Shown piece by piece: positions 1 to 10,438 of a DNA stretch of 64,000 nt. How positions within the stretch are numbered: the stretch's first letter is position 1; each line of letters begins with the position of its first letter. The translations under genes and the position numbers were made by a program. Below the pieces are notes generated by a model. The model did not search any database, was not told the origin of the DNA, and saw nothing but the letters and a program-made list of their open reading frames with translations. The stretch lies in assembly GCF_000499845.2 (NCBI RefSeq), contig NC_023749.2, forward strand, positions 30,334,626 through 30,398,625. The letters run 5' to 3'. This DNA is from Phaseolus vulgaris. Lineage: Eukaryota; Streptophyta; Magnoliopsida; Fabales; Fabaceae.

Positions 1-1569
1 CACGTCTGCCGAGCTTCCTTGGTCCACCAGAACTCTGTGGACCTTCCTTCCCGCCGTGATCAACGAAATAACGATGGGATCGTTGTCATGAGGCACAACG
101 TCCCGAAGATCCTGCTTGGTGAACGTAATGTCCACTTCCGGCGAGTGATCTTCAAACATGTCCACCGACATTACCGATCGCGCATACTTTTTCCTCTGCG
201 ATGCGGTGCATCCGCCACCTGAGAAACCCCCTGCAATGGTGTGGATTTCCCCATGGATAGGCATCTCGTGTTGTTGGGCTTCTCCACCTGCCGGCTGGGA
301 ACTCGACGCTCCTCCGGTCCTTCTGTCCAGCAGATAGTCGTTTAGGAACCCGCTCTTAACCAGATCGTCGAGCTGGTATCCTAAAGACAAACAGGAGTCC
401 AGGTTGTGGCCAAAGCACTGGTGGAACTCGCACCAAACGTCTGGCTTTGATCCCAGCACCTTGTCGCCCACCTTCTCGGGCGCCTTCAATCTGGCAGATA
501 TGTTAGGGATAGCGATCAGGTCCGCTAGTCCCATGACGAATTTGTGCTTAGGCGGGCGATTGTACTCTCGGCGTGCTGGCTGTTGGCGTGCTGGTGGTTG
601 GCGTGCTTGGCTTCTTCCCTTATTTCTCCTATCGTAAGGATAGCGAGTCCTTTGGTCCTTTCTGGCCGCTGCCGCCGTTTCCAGCACCCTCTGTTGTTGG
701 ATCCTGGTCTGGGCGCGTGGCCTGGCGGGAGCCACGCTGCCTCTCTTCTCGGCGACTTCACTCTCGTCGACGATGTGGGCCACCGCAAGTCGCCTGACTT
801 CAGCAAACGTCGCTGGATGAGCCCTGATCAAGGCCTCGCAGAATGGCCCTGGCTGCACGCCCTTCTTGAAAGCATAGACCAGCATTTCTTCATCCTTGGC
901 CGGCGATCTGACCATCTGCGCTCCGAAGCGATTGAGGTAGTCTCTGAGGGACTCCCCATGGTACTGCCTTATATCAAACAGATCATAGGACACCCTGGGC
1001 GGTGCCTTATTCACAACGTACTGCTCGACAAAGATTTTCGAGAATTGTTGAAAATTAGTTATGTGGCCATTAGGCAGGCTCACAAACCACTCCATCGCCG
1101 TTCCCTGGAGCGTGCTCACGAACATTTTACAGTAGACAGCGTCCGACCCTCCCGACAGCATCATCTGCGTGTGGAACGTGGTCAGATGAGCTTCTGGATC
1201 CTCCACGCCGGTAAAAACAGCTTTAACCGGAACCACGCTCGTGGGAATTGGCGTGTCGGTAATCGCCTGAATAAAGGGCATTGGGAAAACACGAGGCGGC
1301 GTCGACGGTGCCACCTCTTCAGCAGAAGAACGACCCTGCTGCTCCTGAAGAGCTCGACGCAGCTCCTCAGCCACCTTGCTGAGCTCCTCATTCCTGGCGC
1401 GAGAGGCGACCAGGTCCTCATGTATCCTTGCCTGCTCTACACGCGAGGCTTCCACAGTCGCCTGCAACGAGCGCATCATTTCTGCCATCTGCGCCATGGT
1501 CATGGCGGCGTCGCCTTCAGCAGCGACGGGAGCCACGGGACTGGAACGATTGCTTCTCATCTTTCTCAT
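1..1569 (-). CDS. Gag and start of protease of a Ty3/gypsy Tat-type retrotransposon (family A), cut by window edge
   Basis: An uninterrupted frame of 523 codons runs from an ATG at 1569 leftwards off the window. The N-terminal ~100 residues are a predicted coiled coil rich in E, R and Q. Residues ~130-300 hold the retrotransposon gag domain (AMEWFVSLPNGHI, then AFKKGVQPGPF). A basic stretch follows, then the Tat-type segment WCEFHQCFGHNLDSC with C and H residues where a nucleocapsid would lie. The last visible residues are the protease active-site motif LVDQGSSADV, the DQG form of the usual DTG. Gag would assemble virus-like particles. A second in-frame ATG at 1560 aligns better with the Gag starts of the other elements here, so the first three residues are uncertain. 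The frame is open, so this copy may be young. Family assignment is by visible similarity to the gag of E1 and E2. Confidence 0.88.
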   Translation of the reverse strand, partial: MRKMRSNRSSPVAPVAAEGDAAMTMAQMAEMMRSLQATVEASRVEQARIHEDLVASRARNEELSKVAEELRRALQEQQGRSSAEEVAPSTPPRVFPMPFIQAITDTPIPTSVVPVKAVFTGVEDPEAHLTTFHTQMMLSGGSDAVYCKMFVSTLQGTAMEWFVSLPNGHITNFQQFSKIFVEQYVVNKAPPRVSYDLFDIRQYHGESLRDYLNRFGAQMVRSPAKDEEMLVYAFKKGVQPGPFCEALIRAHPATFAEVRRLAVAHIVDESEVAEKRGSVAPARPRAQTRIQQQRVLETAAAARKDQRTRYPYDRRNKGRSQARQPPARQQPARREYNRPPKHKFVMGLADLIAIPNISARLKAPEKVGDKVLGSKPDVWCEFHQCFGHNLDSCLSLGYQLDDLVKSGFLNDYLLDRRTGGASSSQPAGGEAQQHEMPIHGEIHTIAGGFSGGGCTASQRKKYARSVMSVDMFEDHSPEVDITFTKQDLRDVVPHDNDPIVISLITAGRKVHRVLVDQGSSADV

Positions 1570-1905
1570 TAACTTCAGCGAACCACAAGAATACAGCAAA
1601 CAACACTTCCACACGATCGAAACAGCGATCAATCGGAGAAAACCCAAGAAACTGCGCAAGAACCCAAGAACACCGCAAACCTTCGCAGAAACCACAAAAG
1701 AACTCGAACTTCCACCAGATAGATTGCGCGCAAGCAACAAAAGACCCCACTCCGCCGATTGAAAGCCAAACAAACGGTACAAAACACAAATTTACCGAAC
1801 GAAACTCAAAGAAACTGCCAACTACGGATGCACCAGCACACAACCGCGCGGAAACCCTCGAAAACTTCCACGAACTCACGCTGTGGATGGGAGCGCGTTT
1901 TACAC

Positions 1906-1923
1906 GGCCCCACGGTGGGCGCC
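1906..1923 (-). promoter_or_regulatory. Primer-binding site of the family A Tat element
   Basis: Read on the minus strand, the stretch just downstream of the LTR matches the GGCGCCCACCGTGGGGCC block that follows the 5' LTR of every Tat element in this window (20349-20367, 35831-35849, 55710-55728, 61813-61831). Here the two bases before GGCGCC are CA rather than TT/TG, so the first primer base looks mutated. The block would pair with a tRNA 3' end to prime minus-strand DNA synthesis; I do not assign the tRNA. Confidence 0.7.
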
Positions 1924-1926
1924 TGA

Positions 1927-2718
1927 TGATCCTGCCTGTTGACCGGAGCGCGGGAGAATGCCTCGTCAAAGGATCGACGTGCGCACCGCTTATCGCCTTC
2001 GTTCCTCCTCTGGATCTACCTCAAGAACCTGCAAAGAAACGACACGGCGCCGCTGCGGCCGATCGCACTCCGACGCTCAAGTCAGTGACGGTATCACCAA
2101 ATACTAAGAACTAGAACCGTGCAAACTCTCTCTCACAAACAGCTCTGTCACTCGCAAGCGTAAAGTGTATGAACTGAACGTACGTACCTCAGAAAGTTCG
2201 TTAAGAGCTCTTATATACCTGGTGGTTTTCTCTCTCCTGGCAGTTACAGACGTGGACACGTGGCTCGCATCCAACTGTACACGTGCCATCATCTGGAGGC
2301 TCCCTGACTTGGCGTTGCTTCTACTCTCATTTTGGCTAAGTTACGTATGCATGGTACTGCCCAGTGCATAGCAAACTTAGGAGTGCGATCTCTACTGAAA
2401 CTGGCGAGTTAGGGCCTTCATACACCTTCCCTGTAGTCTCGCCGGCCGCCTTCATAATCTGCTTCCTTTCATCTCCGGCGATGTGCTTGTTCTGGCGATC
2501 TCCGACTGCTTGGTCGCCTGAGTCTGCATCTGGCGACTTCATCCTCAACCTGGCGATCGCCTATTCTGGTAAGCTGGAGATCGGAACACGCCAACTTAAC
2601 AATCGGCGACTATACGTGCCTCCCGACTTCCTTCCTAGCTGCCAACCTGGCGCCCTGTCAACACGCCTACACTGTAGCAGGGTGCCACGTCATCATACCC
2701 GACTACCAAGGCGGTACA
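1927..2718 (-). repeat. 5' LTR of the family A Tat element
   Basis: 792-bp LTR with TG...CA ends (TGATCC at 1927, GGTACA ending 2718 on the plus strand). It matches the two family A solo LTRs at 45786-46598 and 47475-48256 along its length. On the minus strand it contains a TATATAAG promoter box near 2210 and the conserved acttgagcgtcggagtg motif (2066-2082). The bases after it (AAGTC, 2719-2723) are LINE sequence and would be one TSD copy; the other lies outside the window. Confidence 0.85.
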
Positions 2719-3840
2719 AAGTCCAATCCAGGTTGTGGAGAGACTTACATAAAGTGTGCATGGAGGGAGAAGGAGTAGGTTGGTTTCATCAGCAAGTCGT
2801 CTGGAAAGTAGGACGTTGAGATAAAGTAAGATTTTGGGAGGACATATGGGCCAGTAATAGTTGTTTCAAAACCTTATTTCCCAGACTTTATTCAATCTCT
2901 TTGAACCAAGGCCAAAAGGTGGAAGAGGTTGGTTCTTAGGTAGACTCATTGTGGGAATGGAAACATAGCTGGAGAAGAGTAAGATTTGAGTGGGAAAGCA
3001 CGTTGGAATCAGAATTGGCTATGCACTTATCACGAGTTAGGCTATCAAGGGATCAGGAAGATATACAAGTATGGGGGTTTGATGAATCGGGTCTGTTCTC
3101 TGTAAATTCTGCGTATGAATGTATAGCTCACCCTGTTAGAAGCTCCCAAAATGATGTGTTCAGATACCTTTGGAAAATCAAAACCTTCCACAACGTGTTA
3201 ACCACAGCGTGGAGGGTTCTTATAGGTAGAATACCTACAAGGGAAAATTTGAGTAGAAGAGGGGTGATCATGAACACAATTCTTTATGCTATGTGTGAGT
3301 CAGAGGAGGAAACATGTCAACATACATTCATAGAATGTGTTGCTGCTCAGAGGGTGTGGTCGTTATGTCTTAGATGGATTGGCATTGTGTCTGTACAGTA
3401 GAATGCCATCTTATCTCACTTAGAAAGTTTTTACTTACCCCAACTCAGCAGTAGACAAAATCTCTTATGGAAAGGAGTATGGGCAACTATAATGGCATGT
3501 GTATGGGAGCAAAGGAACTCCATTGTTTTTAATCAAGGGGTAGCAGATGTGGAGGAGATTTTTCAGAAAGTCCAGTTCAAGGCCTGGCAGTGGCTAAAGC
3601 ACAAGGGTCCCTCTTTTAGCTATTCTTTTACAGATTGGATGTTGAACCCCCTTATCTGCATTAGAAGCTACAAGTAAATGGGTGAGGCTGGTGGTTGAGG
3701 GTGTGTGGATACAAGCACGCTCTGTGGTTTTTAAAGGAGTGTTCCTACTGCAGGTTTGATTTTAGTGTGCGCCTGATATATCCTTTTAAAGGAGTGCTCC
3801 TGCTGCAAAATGTTGTATAAAAACTAGTAAGCTGATACCT
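2719..3840 (+). pseudogene. LINE retrotransposon ORF2 3' end and 3' UTR, decayed (copy A)
   Basis: C-terminal part of a plant L1-type ORF2 after the reverse transcriptase: a W-rich linker (WKVGR, VRFWEDIWAS), then WEWKHSWRRVRFEW and a zf-RVT-like zinc-binding segment with C and H spacing (CESEEETCQHTFIEC near residue 115 of the piece starting at 2949), ending at a stop near 3677. Stop codons at about 2818 and 2938 and after 3399 break the frame. The 5' part lies beyond the family A element, which is inserted at 2719. Bases 2719-3091 are almost identical to 57324-57697 (copy B), but copy A continues past the point where copy B ends. It cannot make a working enzyme. Confidence 0.82.
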
Positions 3841-4970
3841 AACATCTAGATGAGGATAGGATGATCTTAATTGAAGTTAAGCAGCCTTTTGATATGAAGA
3901 AATGAATACAGTTTAGAGGAAATAAGAAAGAACAGAGTAAGGTGGTGCAGGGGTTGCTAGGAGGGATCCGTCGGGTTGCAGGTTTGCAAAGCTGCAAGCA
4001 AGTAAAGGAAGGTGGAAGAAGTAAATTGGAAGGCAGGTGATGGAAGAGGGAGACTAAAGGAATCTTGGTGGCCAAATGATGTTCTGCTTTGGTGTTGTAA
4101 CGATACAGTAATGACACATACAAAACCCTTTTGTCCATACTCTTGCATGGTTCATGACTTTGTTCACACTAGCCACACTTTCTTTTCTTTACATTCTAAA
4201 ATGGCTTTTACACTTTAAAGTGAATTTATACTTTCTAACATCCTTTATCATATAAACTACATTAGATTCAAATCAAAACGTGTTTTCAAAACAAAAATAA
4301 TGTCATTTGTTAAGTACCTCTTCTTCAAAAGTAATGTCTCTTCAGTCACTACATTGTATTCCACTTTTGTGTAATCGATACACTTCTGAATATAGAAGTT
4401 GTTTATACATAAAATTAAAATTAACATGTAACAGAAGAAATAAATCGAACCTAATAATTGAAAATAGAAGTAATATATGTTTAGTAGAAAAAGTGGAATT
4501 TGATTAATCCAAAAGAATGCCTCAAAAGAGCTTCACTTTGGCAAATTGGTTACTTATGACTACATTTTCTATTTCACTAGCTGATAGGAAGGCATTTAAG
4601 TCATCTACATAATTTTCGATCAGGGTGCACTGAATCCTAAAACTACTCTAAAAAAAAGACTTTGTTACACAACTAGTTTAAAAAAATAAAAAAATGGTGG
4701 AATGAAGTTAGAAAATTATCCATCACAATCTATGAATATGACATTCATTTTAGTACTTATGCATTCCTTTGTAACTCTCGTTCTGTTTCAACTCTAGTAA
4801 GAATTTCAATTATATCTACATAAAACAATACTGAATGTGATCATTGTAATCCTGTAGTGAACATGTATTAAAAAGAAGTATATAATTGAATTAACCAACT
4901 AAATAGGTAGTGTCAAAGCCAGACGCAAAAATCACTAAAAGAGGTGTGTACAGTGAGGTTAATCTTAACG
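3841..4970. other. Non-coding interval, no supported gene
   Basis: AT-rich sequence between LINE copy A and the broken peptide-gene copy. Short frames on both strands (for example 3839-4148 minus) have no recognisable domain, and their composition suggests chance. I see no repeat structure, RNA gene or promoter that I can support. Confidence 0.5.
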
Positions 4971-5102
4971 TCTGAGAACAACCAAGTTGACGGAATACAA
5001 AAGTGTGATACAAACCATGATTGCTTGAATTTTTGCAAACCACCATGCAAGGCGTTTTGTAATATGGCAACTCACAGATGCGAATGCCCTTGTGATCAGT
5101 GA
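4971..5102 (+). pseudogene. Truncated copy of a secreted cysteine-rich (defensin-like/NCR-like) peptide gene, exon 2 only
   Basis: This matches the 3' three-quarters of exon 2 of the intact gene at 58839-59159, starting abruptly at the codon for SENNQ and ending at the same TGA. The eight-cysteine pattern is preserved (C-x5-C-x3-C-x3-C-x3-C-x6-C-x-C-x-C). One visible coding change makes TNHDC from TNRDC. Exon 1, with the signal peptide, the intron and the first ~16 codons of exon 2 are missing, and the sequence immediately upstream is unrelated. Without a start codon or signal peptide it should not yield the secreted peptide. Confidence 0.85.
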
Positions 5103-5690
5103 TGTGCTACACATTTCATCCATAATTATGTCATTGAGAATTAATAAATTAATATGTTTCATGATAAATTAAATTTTCGATTTCATCACATTACTTCAAA
5201 TTCATTATCTTTCTATGCCTTAAAACTTAAATATATGCTTCAAATTCCTCACCTTTATATGGCTTAAAACTTAATAATAGACCTTATTAGTGTTCAGACT
5301 AAGAAAATATCAAATAAACAAATCGTTATAATTTTTATTATTGTGCTAATTCTTTTTTAGGTTAATTACTTTGAATTTACTATGTTTAACAATAGATAGG
5401 AATTCATACTACAAAAATTATAGATATTTATATAAGATAAACACGGTATACAAAGTTCAAAATCTAATATTACATGTATCATAAAATTAACTAAAAAAAA
5501 TCCACCAATAATCCTTAAAAATACATATTTTTTTTCTTCATATTTTCATTGTTCAATGTAATGAATCACTAAATATCTACAAATTTTAAATTTGATATAA
5601 TCAATAAAAAGTGTAATTCATATTCAATTGATTAATATATTTAACTTATACATTATCTTCTTTCAGGAGTCAATAATGTTGGAATATATA
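4971..5690 (+). repeat. Segmental duplicate, copy 1 (partner 59028-59733)
   Basis: Homology to 59028 onward covers the partial coding exon and about 590 bp of AT-rich 3' flank, with scattered substitutions and small indels (for example near 5535 and 5640-5665). The left break is sharp at TCTGAGAAC; the right end fades after the shared TCAATAAT stretch. Because both flanking copies also have LINE pieces of the same subfamily upstream (2719 and 57324), the duplication may once have been larger. Confidence 0.8.
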
Positions 5691-6432
5691 CTTGGTTGCA
5701 TATGTGTCACCACATAATATTTACATTTATGATTTTTTTATTGATTGGCACTACAATTTAAATATCAATGAAAATATAATTTATAAATTCAATAGTAGTG
5801 AGATAAACACTTTATGTTATGTGTAATATATTGAAGCTTCTTCTTTGAAACATGAGCTTCCATAGCTCTATTGGAAACAATGTAAATCAAATTATATTAA
5901 TTGTTAAATTTAATAATAAATTATATAACAGATTAAATATAATAGAATGTCGAAAATTTATGAGTCTATTAATTATATTGTTAAAATAGTAAGCATTAAA
6001 AAATTGGTTTAAGTTTACAATCCAATTAGATTGGAGACCCCAATTAACATCAATCATTAACAAGAAAACAATACAAGTGGAAGACTAGTGCAGCAAAACC
6101 CAAAAGAAAATTATGAAAATATAAAATAAGGCAAATTATGTGTATGAAAATCTTAATAGCATACATGACTCTAGTAATTCAGCTTCAACAGAGTTTGTAA
6201 AACAGCCCATAGCTGTCTTTTTAACACATTGAGTTGAGTGTCGTTGTTTTTTCTTAACTGGTTTCCAAGCCAACTTTATTTTTTTTCACAATGCAGGGCC
6301 TTGTGCTCCCACATTCTTCAATTGTGTAAACATGACTGCAGGATTTAAGTTAGAATTTTTTTCTCATATAAGTTTTTTTATTAATTTAAAATAAATTTCT
6401 TTTTAAAATGTTCAGTTCTGTTATATAAAAAA
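5691..6432. other. AT-rich interval, no supported gene
   Basis: Very AT-rich intergenic sequence up to the LINE target site. I see no open frame, repeat array or RNA gene that I can support. Confidence 0.5.
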
Positions 6433-6483
6433 AACGAATAAAAAAAATTGTATCGAATAGAGGAATCGTGGAGGAAATCTGGG

Positions 6484-8223
6484 ATGCGAAAGAACCAATC
6501 CTATGCCAACTCCTTCACAACTTTCTTCTTTTCTAACTTTTCGGCTAGCCACGTGGAGTACGAGATGCTTAAATTCTTTCAGAAATGGGCTAGAGTCAAG
6601 GAAGTGTTCATATCAAGGAGAAGGAATAGATGGGGCCGAAGATTCGGTTTTGTGAGATTTTTTGGTATAGAAAATGTGGTCAGCTTGGAGAGGGAACTAG
6701 ATAAAAGTTATATTGGAAAAATGAAGCTATATGTTAATCTTCCAAGATATAGAAGGGATGGGTATGTACGCAAAGTAGGAGGTGTGCAGTCGAATGAAGT
6801 TAAGACAAGTGGAGGAGTTGTTCACCATCGTGTCCAGAGAAAGAGTAAGGAGGTATGGAGGGAGAAAAGGGGGAAGGCAGGCGAAAGGAATGATAATGGC
6901 ACGCAGTCGTATGCGGAAGCATTAAAAAGCTCTACACATGATCAATGGAGGGGTCCTAGTATAACGACGAAGACGCAATCTCCCTCATGGCTGACGAAGA
7001 GTATGGTTGGTCGCATGTTGAATGAGTTCAACTTTAAAACGCTGCAAGAAGAATATCTCAAAGGAGGGATGTCCATGTTTAGCATGAAGTTTATGGGTGA
7101 TAATCTGGTTTTATTATCCCCCAAGGCAGAGGTAAAAATGGAAGAGCTGGTAAAACTAAATAAGGAGTGGTTCAATAGTGTCTTCGAAGATATCAAACCA
7201 TGGTCTGCGTCTAAAGCAGTAAGCTATAAACGAGTGTGGGTCAGATGTTATGGAGTTCTGTTTCACTTATGGAGTAAGGAGTGCCTATCCAAAGTAGTGG
7301 GGGAAGTAGCTACGGTAGTGGAAATAGATGAAACAACTTTGTCCTGAGAATGCCTGGAGTATGCCTGATGTTATGTGAGGTTACTTAGGTCGTGTAAAGC
7401 TGAGCTCTATAAGGCCTACCGGATAAACGGGAGTTTGTATAACATAACGATCGTCGAGGAGGTAGTGAACAATGGTGGAGTGGACCTATGGTGTAAGTGC
7501 ACTATTAATCATGAAGGTTCATCTGATAGTGTGTCGTCACTTGATTCCTTTGTGGCAAATTCTCTTTTATCAGCAAAGCTTAGTAACGAAGAAGATGGGA
7601 AGGAGGGAGGCAATGACTGGTGGCCGGAGAAAGATAGTAAGGGAGGAGGAGGTTGGTCAGTAAAGGAAGCAACAAAATCCTTGGAAAAGGAATGTTCAGA
7701 ATGTCATGAAATTTATCAGCAAAAAATAGGGCTTTCGCTTGATAAAAAATATTTTAGTGCACAGGGTGTATCAGTGGAAGCGACAACTATGTCCGTTACG
7801 CAAAAATGTGTCAATGATGCGTGTGTGGCTATACACAAGTCCTTGGTCAGCTTAGTGGAGGTGGTGGAGACTGTTAGCAATTCTTGCCCCAAGCCCAATT
7901 ACAACGAGGCCCAATATGAAGAAAGTTGCGTCCAGACTCACACGGGCAGCACCGCCAATCGCAACACGCCATTTTCACATGTGAATGACGGAGGCGGGGA
8001 TTCGTTGACGGAGGGAAGCGAGAAGGGGACACTGGCGGGCAAAAGTGATGACGTTAATCCGTTACCTTATCCAGTTGGTTCCCAATCTGATGAAAATAGT
8101 CATCAAGAAGTGGTTGACGAGGAGGGCGAAGAAGGTGCAGGGGAAAACGAGAAGCCTATCGTTGTTAGCAGGAAGAAAGGAGTAGCTCTAGAGGAAGCCC
8201 GTATAACACCAAAAAGAGTGTGA
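6484..8223 (+). pseudogene. LINE ORF1 with RRM-like and DUF4283-like regions, two premature stops
   Basis: RNA-binding ORF1 protein of a plant L1 LINE, expected to coat LINE RNA. Near the N-terminus TTFFFSNFSA and RRFGFVRFFG resemble the RNP2 and RNP1 motifs of an RRM. A basic linker follows, then a segment (MSMFSMKFMGDNLVLL ... RVWVRCYGVLFHLWS) typical of the DUF4283 family common in plant LINE ORF1. The acidic C-terminal third has no clear domain. Two TGA stops at about 7345 and 7372 interrupt what is otherwise a single frame up to 8223. The start is uncertain: ATG 6484 is the first ATG, and the frame is open upstream to 6448. Confidence 0.75.
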
Positions 8224-8558
8224 CATCTGTGATTGCTTTCGGAACAGGGAGCCCTCACTGTCCAGCGACGATGGCGCTCAAAGGGGTGATTGGGATCCCT
8301 GTACCAGGGAAACAAATATTCAACCAGGTTAAATACTAAAACCTATGCTACGTCTGACTCTGAAATTGTTGAATGCAATAATCGTATTAGAAAGGAAGTT
8401 ACTCAATCAGAAGCCACCAGAATATGGGAACTAGGAAAGCGGTTGGGGACGACATGTTCAGGGAATGTTAGTATGCTAATTAAAGAAATGGAGACTCTGG
8501 AGGATAGGGACAACGAAGTATTGAGCAAGTCTAAGGGGGGAACTCGAGTAGTTATCCC

Positions 8559-8903
8559 ATGATAATTGTCAATCTCAATGTCAGAGGTTTGGGGAGGGGG
8601 GGGGGGAGTGAAAACCAATTATATTAAGAATATCATTGCCAATGAGGGTGCTGAGTTTATGTGTTTACAAGAAATAAAGACTTTGGTTTTCTCTGATAGT
8701 AGATGCTTCTCTCTTTGGGGAGATAATAAGGTGGGATGTGTGCATAATGAAGGAGTGAATGGGGTTGGAGAACAATAAGCTCTCAACTTTGTTTCCTAGG
8801 ATGTTTTCTATTTCATTGGATCAAGGAAAGAAGGTGGCTGAAGTGGGGAATTGGGAGGATGGAGGATGGAATTGGAGGCTAAGTTGGAGAAGACCTAGGT
8901 TTT
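8559..8903 (+). pseudogene. LINE ORF2 5' end: start of endonuclease joined to post-RT region by an internal deletion
   Basis: An ATG at 8559 opens MIIVNLNVRGLG, the typical start of an L1 AP-endonuclease domain; FMCLQEIKT follows with the conserved E. A run of about a dozen G (8588-8602) causes a frameshift inside this motif region. After GVNGVG the sequence jumps, near 8765, to the post-RT linker LFPRMFSISLDQGKKV and WNWRLSWRRPRF, so the rest of the endonuclease and the whole reverse transcriptase are missing. At 8903 element E1 interrupts the frame, which resumes at 21552. Confidence 0.78.
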
Positions 8904-9064
8904 TGTCCATCACTTGCGTCATGGACACAGCATCTTCGTCGGTTGATGGCGCAACTGAACTGGAGCGCGTCGTCCTCATTTTCTCAGCAAAGACTTTGAG
9001 AAACTCTAGAAACTTTGGTGTGGATGGGACCACGATTCAAACGGGCCCCACTGTGGGCGCCAAA
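8904..9064 (-). repeat. Tail beyond the 3' LTR of E1: gag start, leader and primer-binding site
   Basis: These 161 bp repeat 20198-20369 (internal side of the 5' LTR) with a few substitutions and a 10-bp gap opposite 20285-20296. In element sense they run from the primer-binding site next to the 3' LTR through the leader into the first ~25 codons of gag (MRTTRSSSVAP). The outer end is TG on the plus strand, that is CA-3' in element sense, directly against the TSD GTTTT. Confidence 0.85.
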
Positions 9065-10246
9065 TGATCCTGCCGACAACTCGAGCGTGGAAGAATTGCC
9101 TTGTCGCTTGCTTGACCCGCCTATGGCAACTGTGCTATCTGCAAGAATACTCTTAGAACCTCTTCCTTTGGGAACTCCGAATGCAACCTGCAAACACACA
9201 GACAGCGCCTCTAGCAGCCGTTTGCACTCCGACGCTCAAGTTAGATCACAGAATCACTAGAAAATAATGTGTGTAAAAAAAGTGTGTTTGTATTTCTCTC
9301 TGATTCCCTTTTTATCTCCCTCTGTGTCTGTGCCTAACAGAATTCTGCTACGCTGTTCTCTGCGTGTGTCAGAATTCTGTTATGCTTTTGTACGAAAACG
9401 TACCACAGTCAGGGTCGTGGGTGTCTGGGTTTTCTGTCTGTACCTTTCACGACACGGAGTGCACCTTTATCTGGGCCGCGCCCCTCTCAGACAGTGACAC
9501 GTGGAGGCATGCAACTCGCATCTAACCGTTCACGTGCCACCACCTGAAGGGCTCTAGCGCATCTCTTTGTGCGCCTAAGTTATTCCCTTGCGGAGTAACT
9601 TAGCGCGTTTCTTCCATCTAGGTGAAATCGCACATTCCCAGGAGAACGCCAGGTGTGGCTGGACTAGGCACACTCACCAAGCATTGCTCTCTGCATACAC
9701 GATTTCTCCTTCACGATGTCATGCACGTAATGGATTGAGATAGTAACCAATCACTGACCGGTTTACTGACTCCCTCAGGCCACTCTCGTGCACGACTATA
9801 CCGACGAGGAGCTCTTCTTTCTCTGAGGTATGATCATGCGAGGTCCATGCGTAACGCTCTAACTGGGAATCTCAGTCCCAGTTTAACTGCGTGTAACACG
9901 AAACCCCGATGACCATGCACCCGATGACTGATCGGTGCTCTATTGCTTCTCGCGTTCTCCCCCGGGTGATTATCTTGGAACTGATCTGTCGGTGGCCACT
10001 CGGTTACTGACCACCGATCTCCATACCGGGGGATCTCCTCCATGATTACTCTGCCACCTGATCCACGTGTCCCCCGTTTATCTTGGAACTGATCTGTCGG
10101 TGGCCACTCGGTTACTGACCACCGATAACCATACCGGGTGATCTCCTCCCTGATTTCTCTGCCACCTGATCCACGTGTCACCCTGCGAGTGGTCCACGTG
10201 GTTATCTGCTGCTGACGTCATCGACTACCGATGACCGACCGGATCA
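9065..10246 (-). repeat. 3' LTR of E1
   Basis: 1182 bp with TGATCC...GGATCA ends, aligned over its full length with 20370-21551. It carries the conserved acttgagcgtcggagtg motif on the minus strand (9225-9241), 160 bp from the LTR 3' end, and an internal 108-bp direct duplication (9971-10180). Confidence 0.92.
9971..10180. repeat. 108-bp tandem duplication inside the E1 LTR
   Basis: Two adjacent units, starting TATCTTGGAACTG at 9971 and 10079, differ at a few positions. The same duplication with the same 108-bp period is in the other LTR (21276 and 21384), so it predates insertion. Confidence 0.85.
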
Positions 10247-10260
10247 CAAGCCCCCTAGTC
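10247..10260 (-). promoter_or_regulatory. Polypurine tract of E1
   Basis: On the minus strand the bases next to the 3' LTR read ACTAGGGGGCTTG, directly abutting TGATCC of the LTR. A near-identical tract abuts the E2 3' LTR (24821-24833). It would prime plus-strand DNA synthesis. Confidence 0.75.
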
Positions 10261-10438
10261 TCGAGCTGTGAACTCGTTCTCAGCGAAGAGACTAAGTGGT
10301 CGCACTCTCGGTCCACGTGGTAAGTGGGGCCGCATCACTTGCCACCTCACGTGTTGCCCTTTAACGTTACAACTTCCTTTCTTAATCTTGCGACACGTGG
10401 CCGCATCAACGGCCAGCGTGGAGTGTCGCTAGCGCTTC

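Noticed and set aside
544..1572. 342-codon frame on the plus strand
   Set aside because: It is the exact antisense of the open gag frame of the family A element; composition and lack of domains mark it as a shadow.
3839..4148. Two overlapping minus-strand frames of 63 and 99 codons
   Set aside because: Leucine/serine-rich, no domain or signal peptide pattern, not shared with the duplicated region at 57-60 kb.
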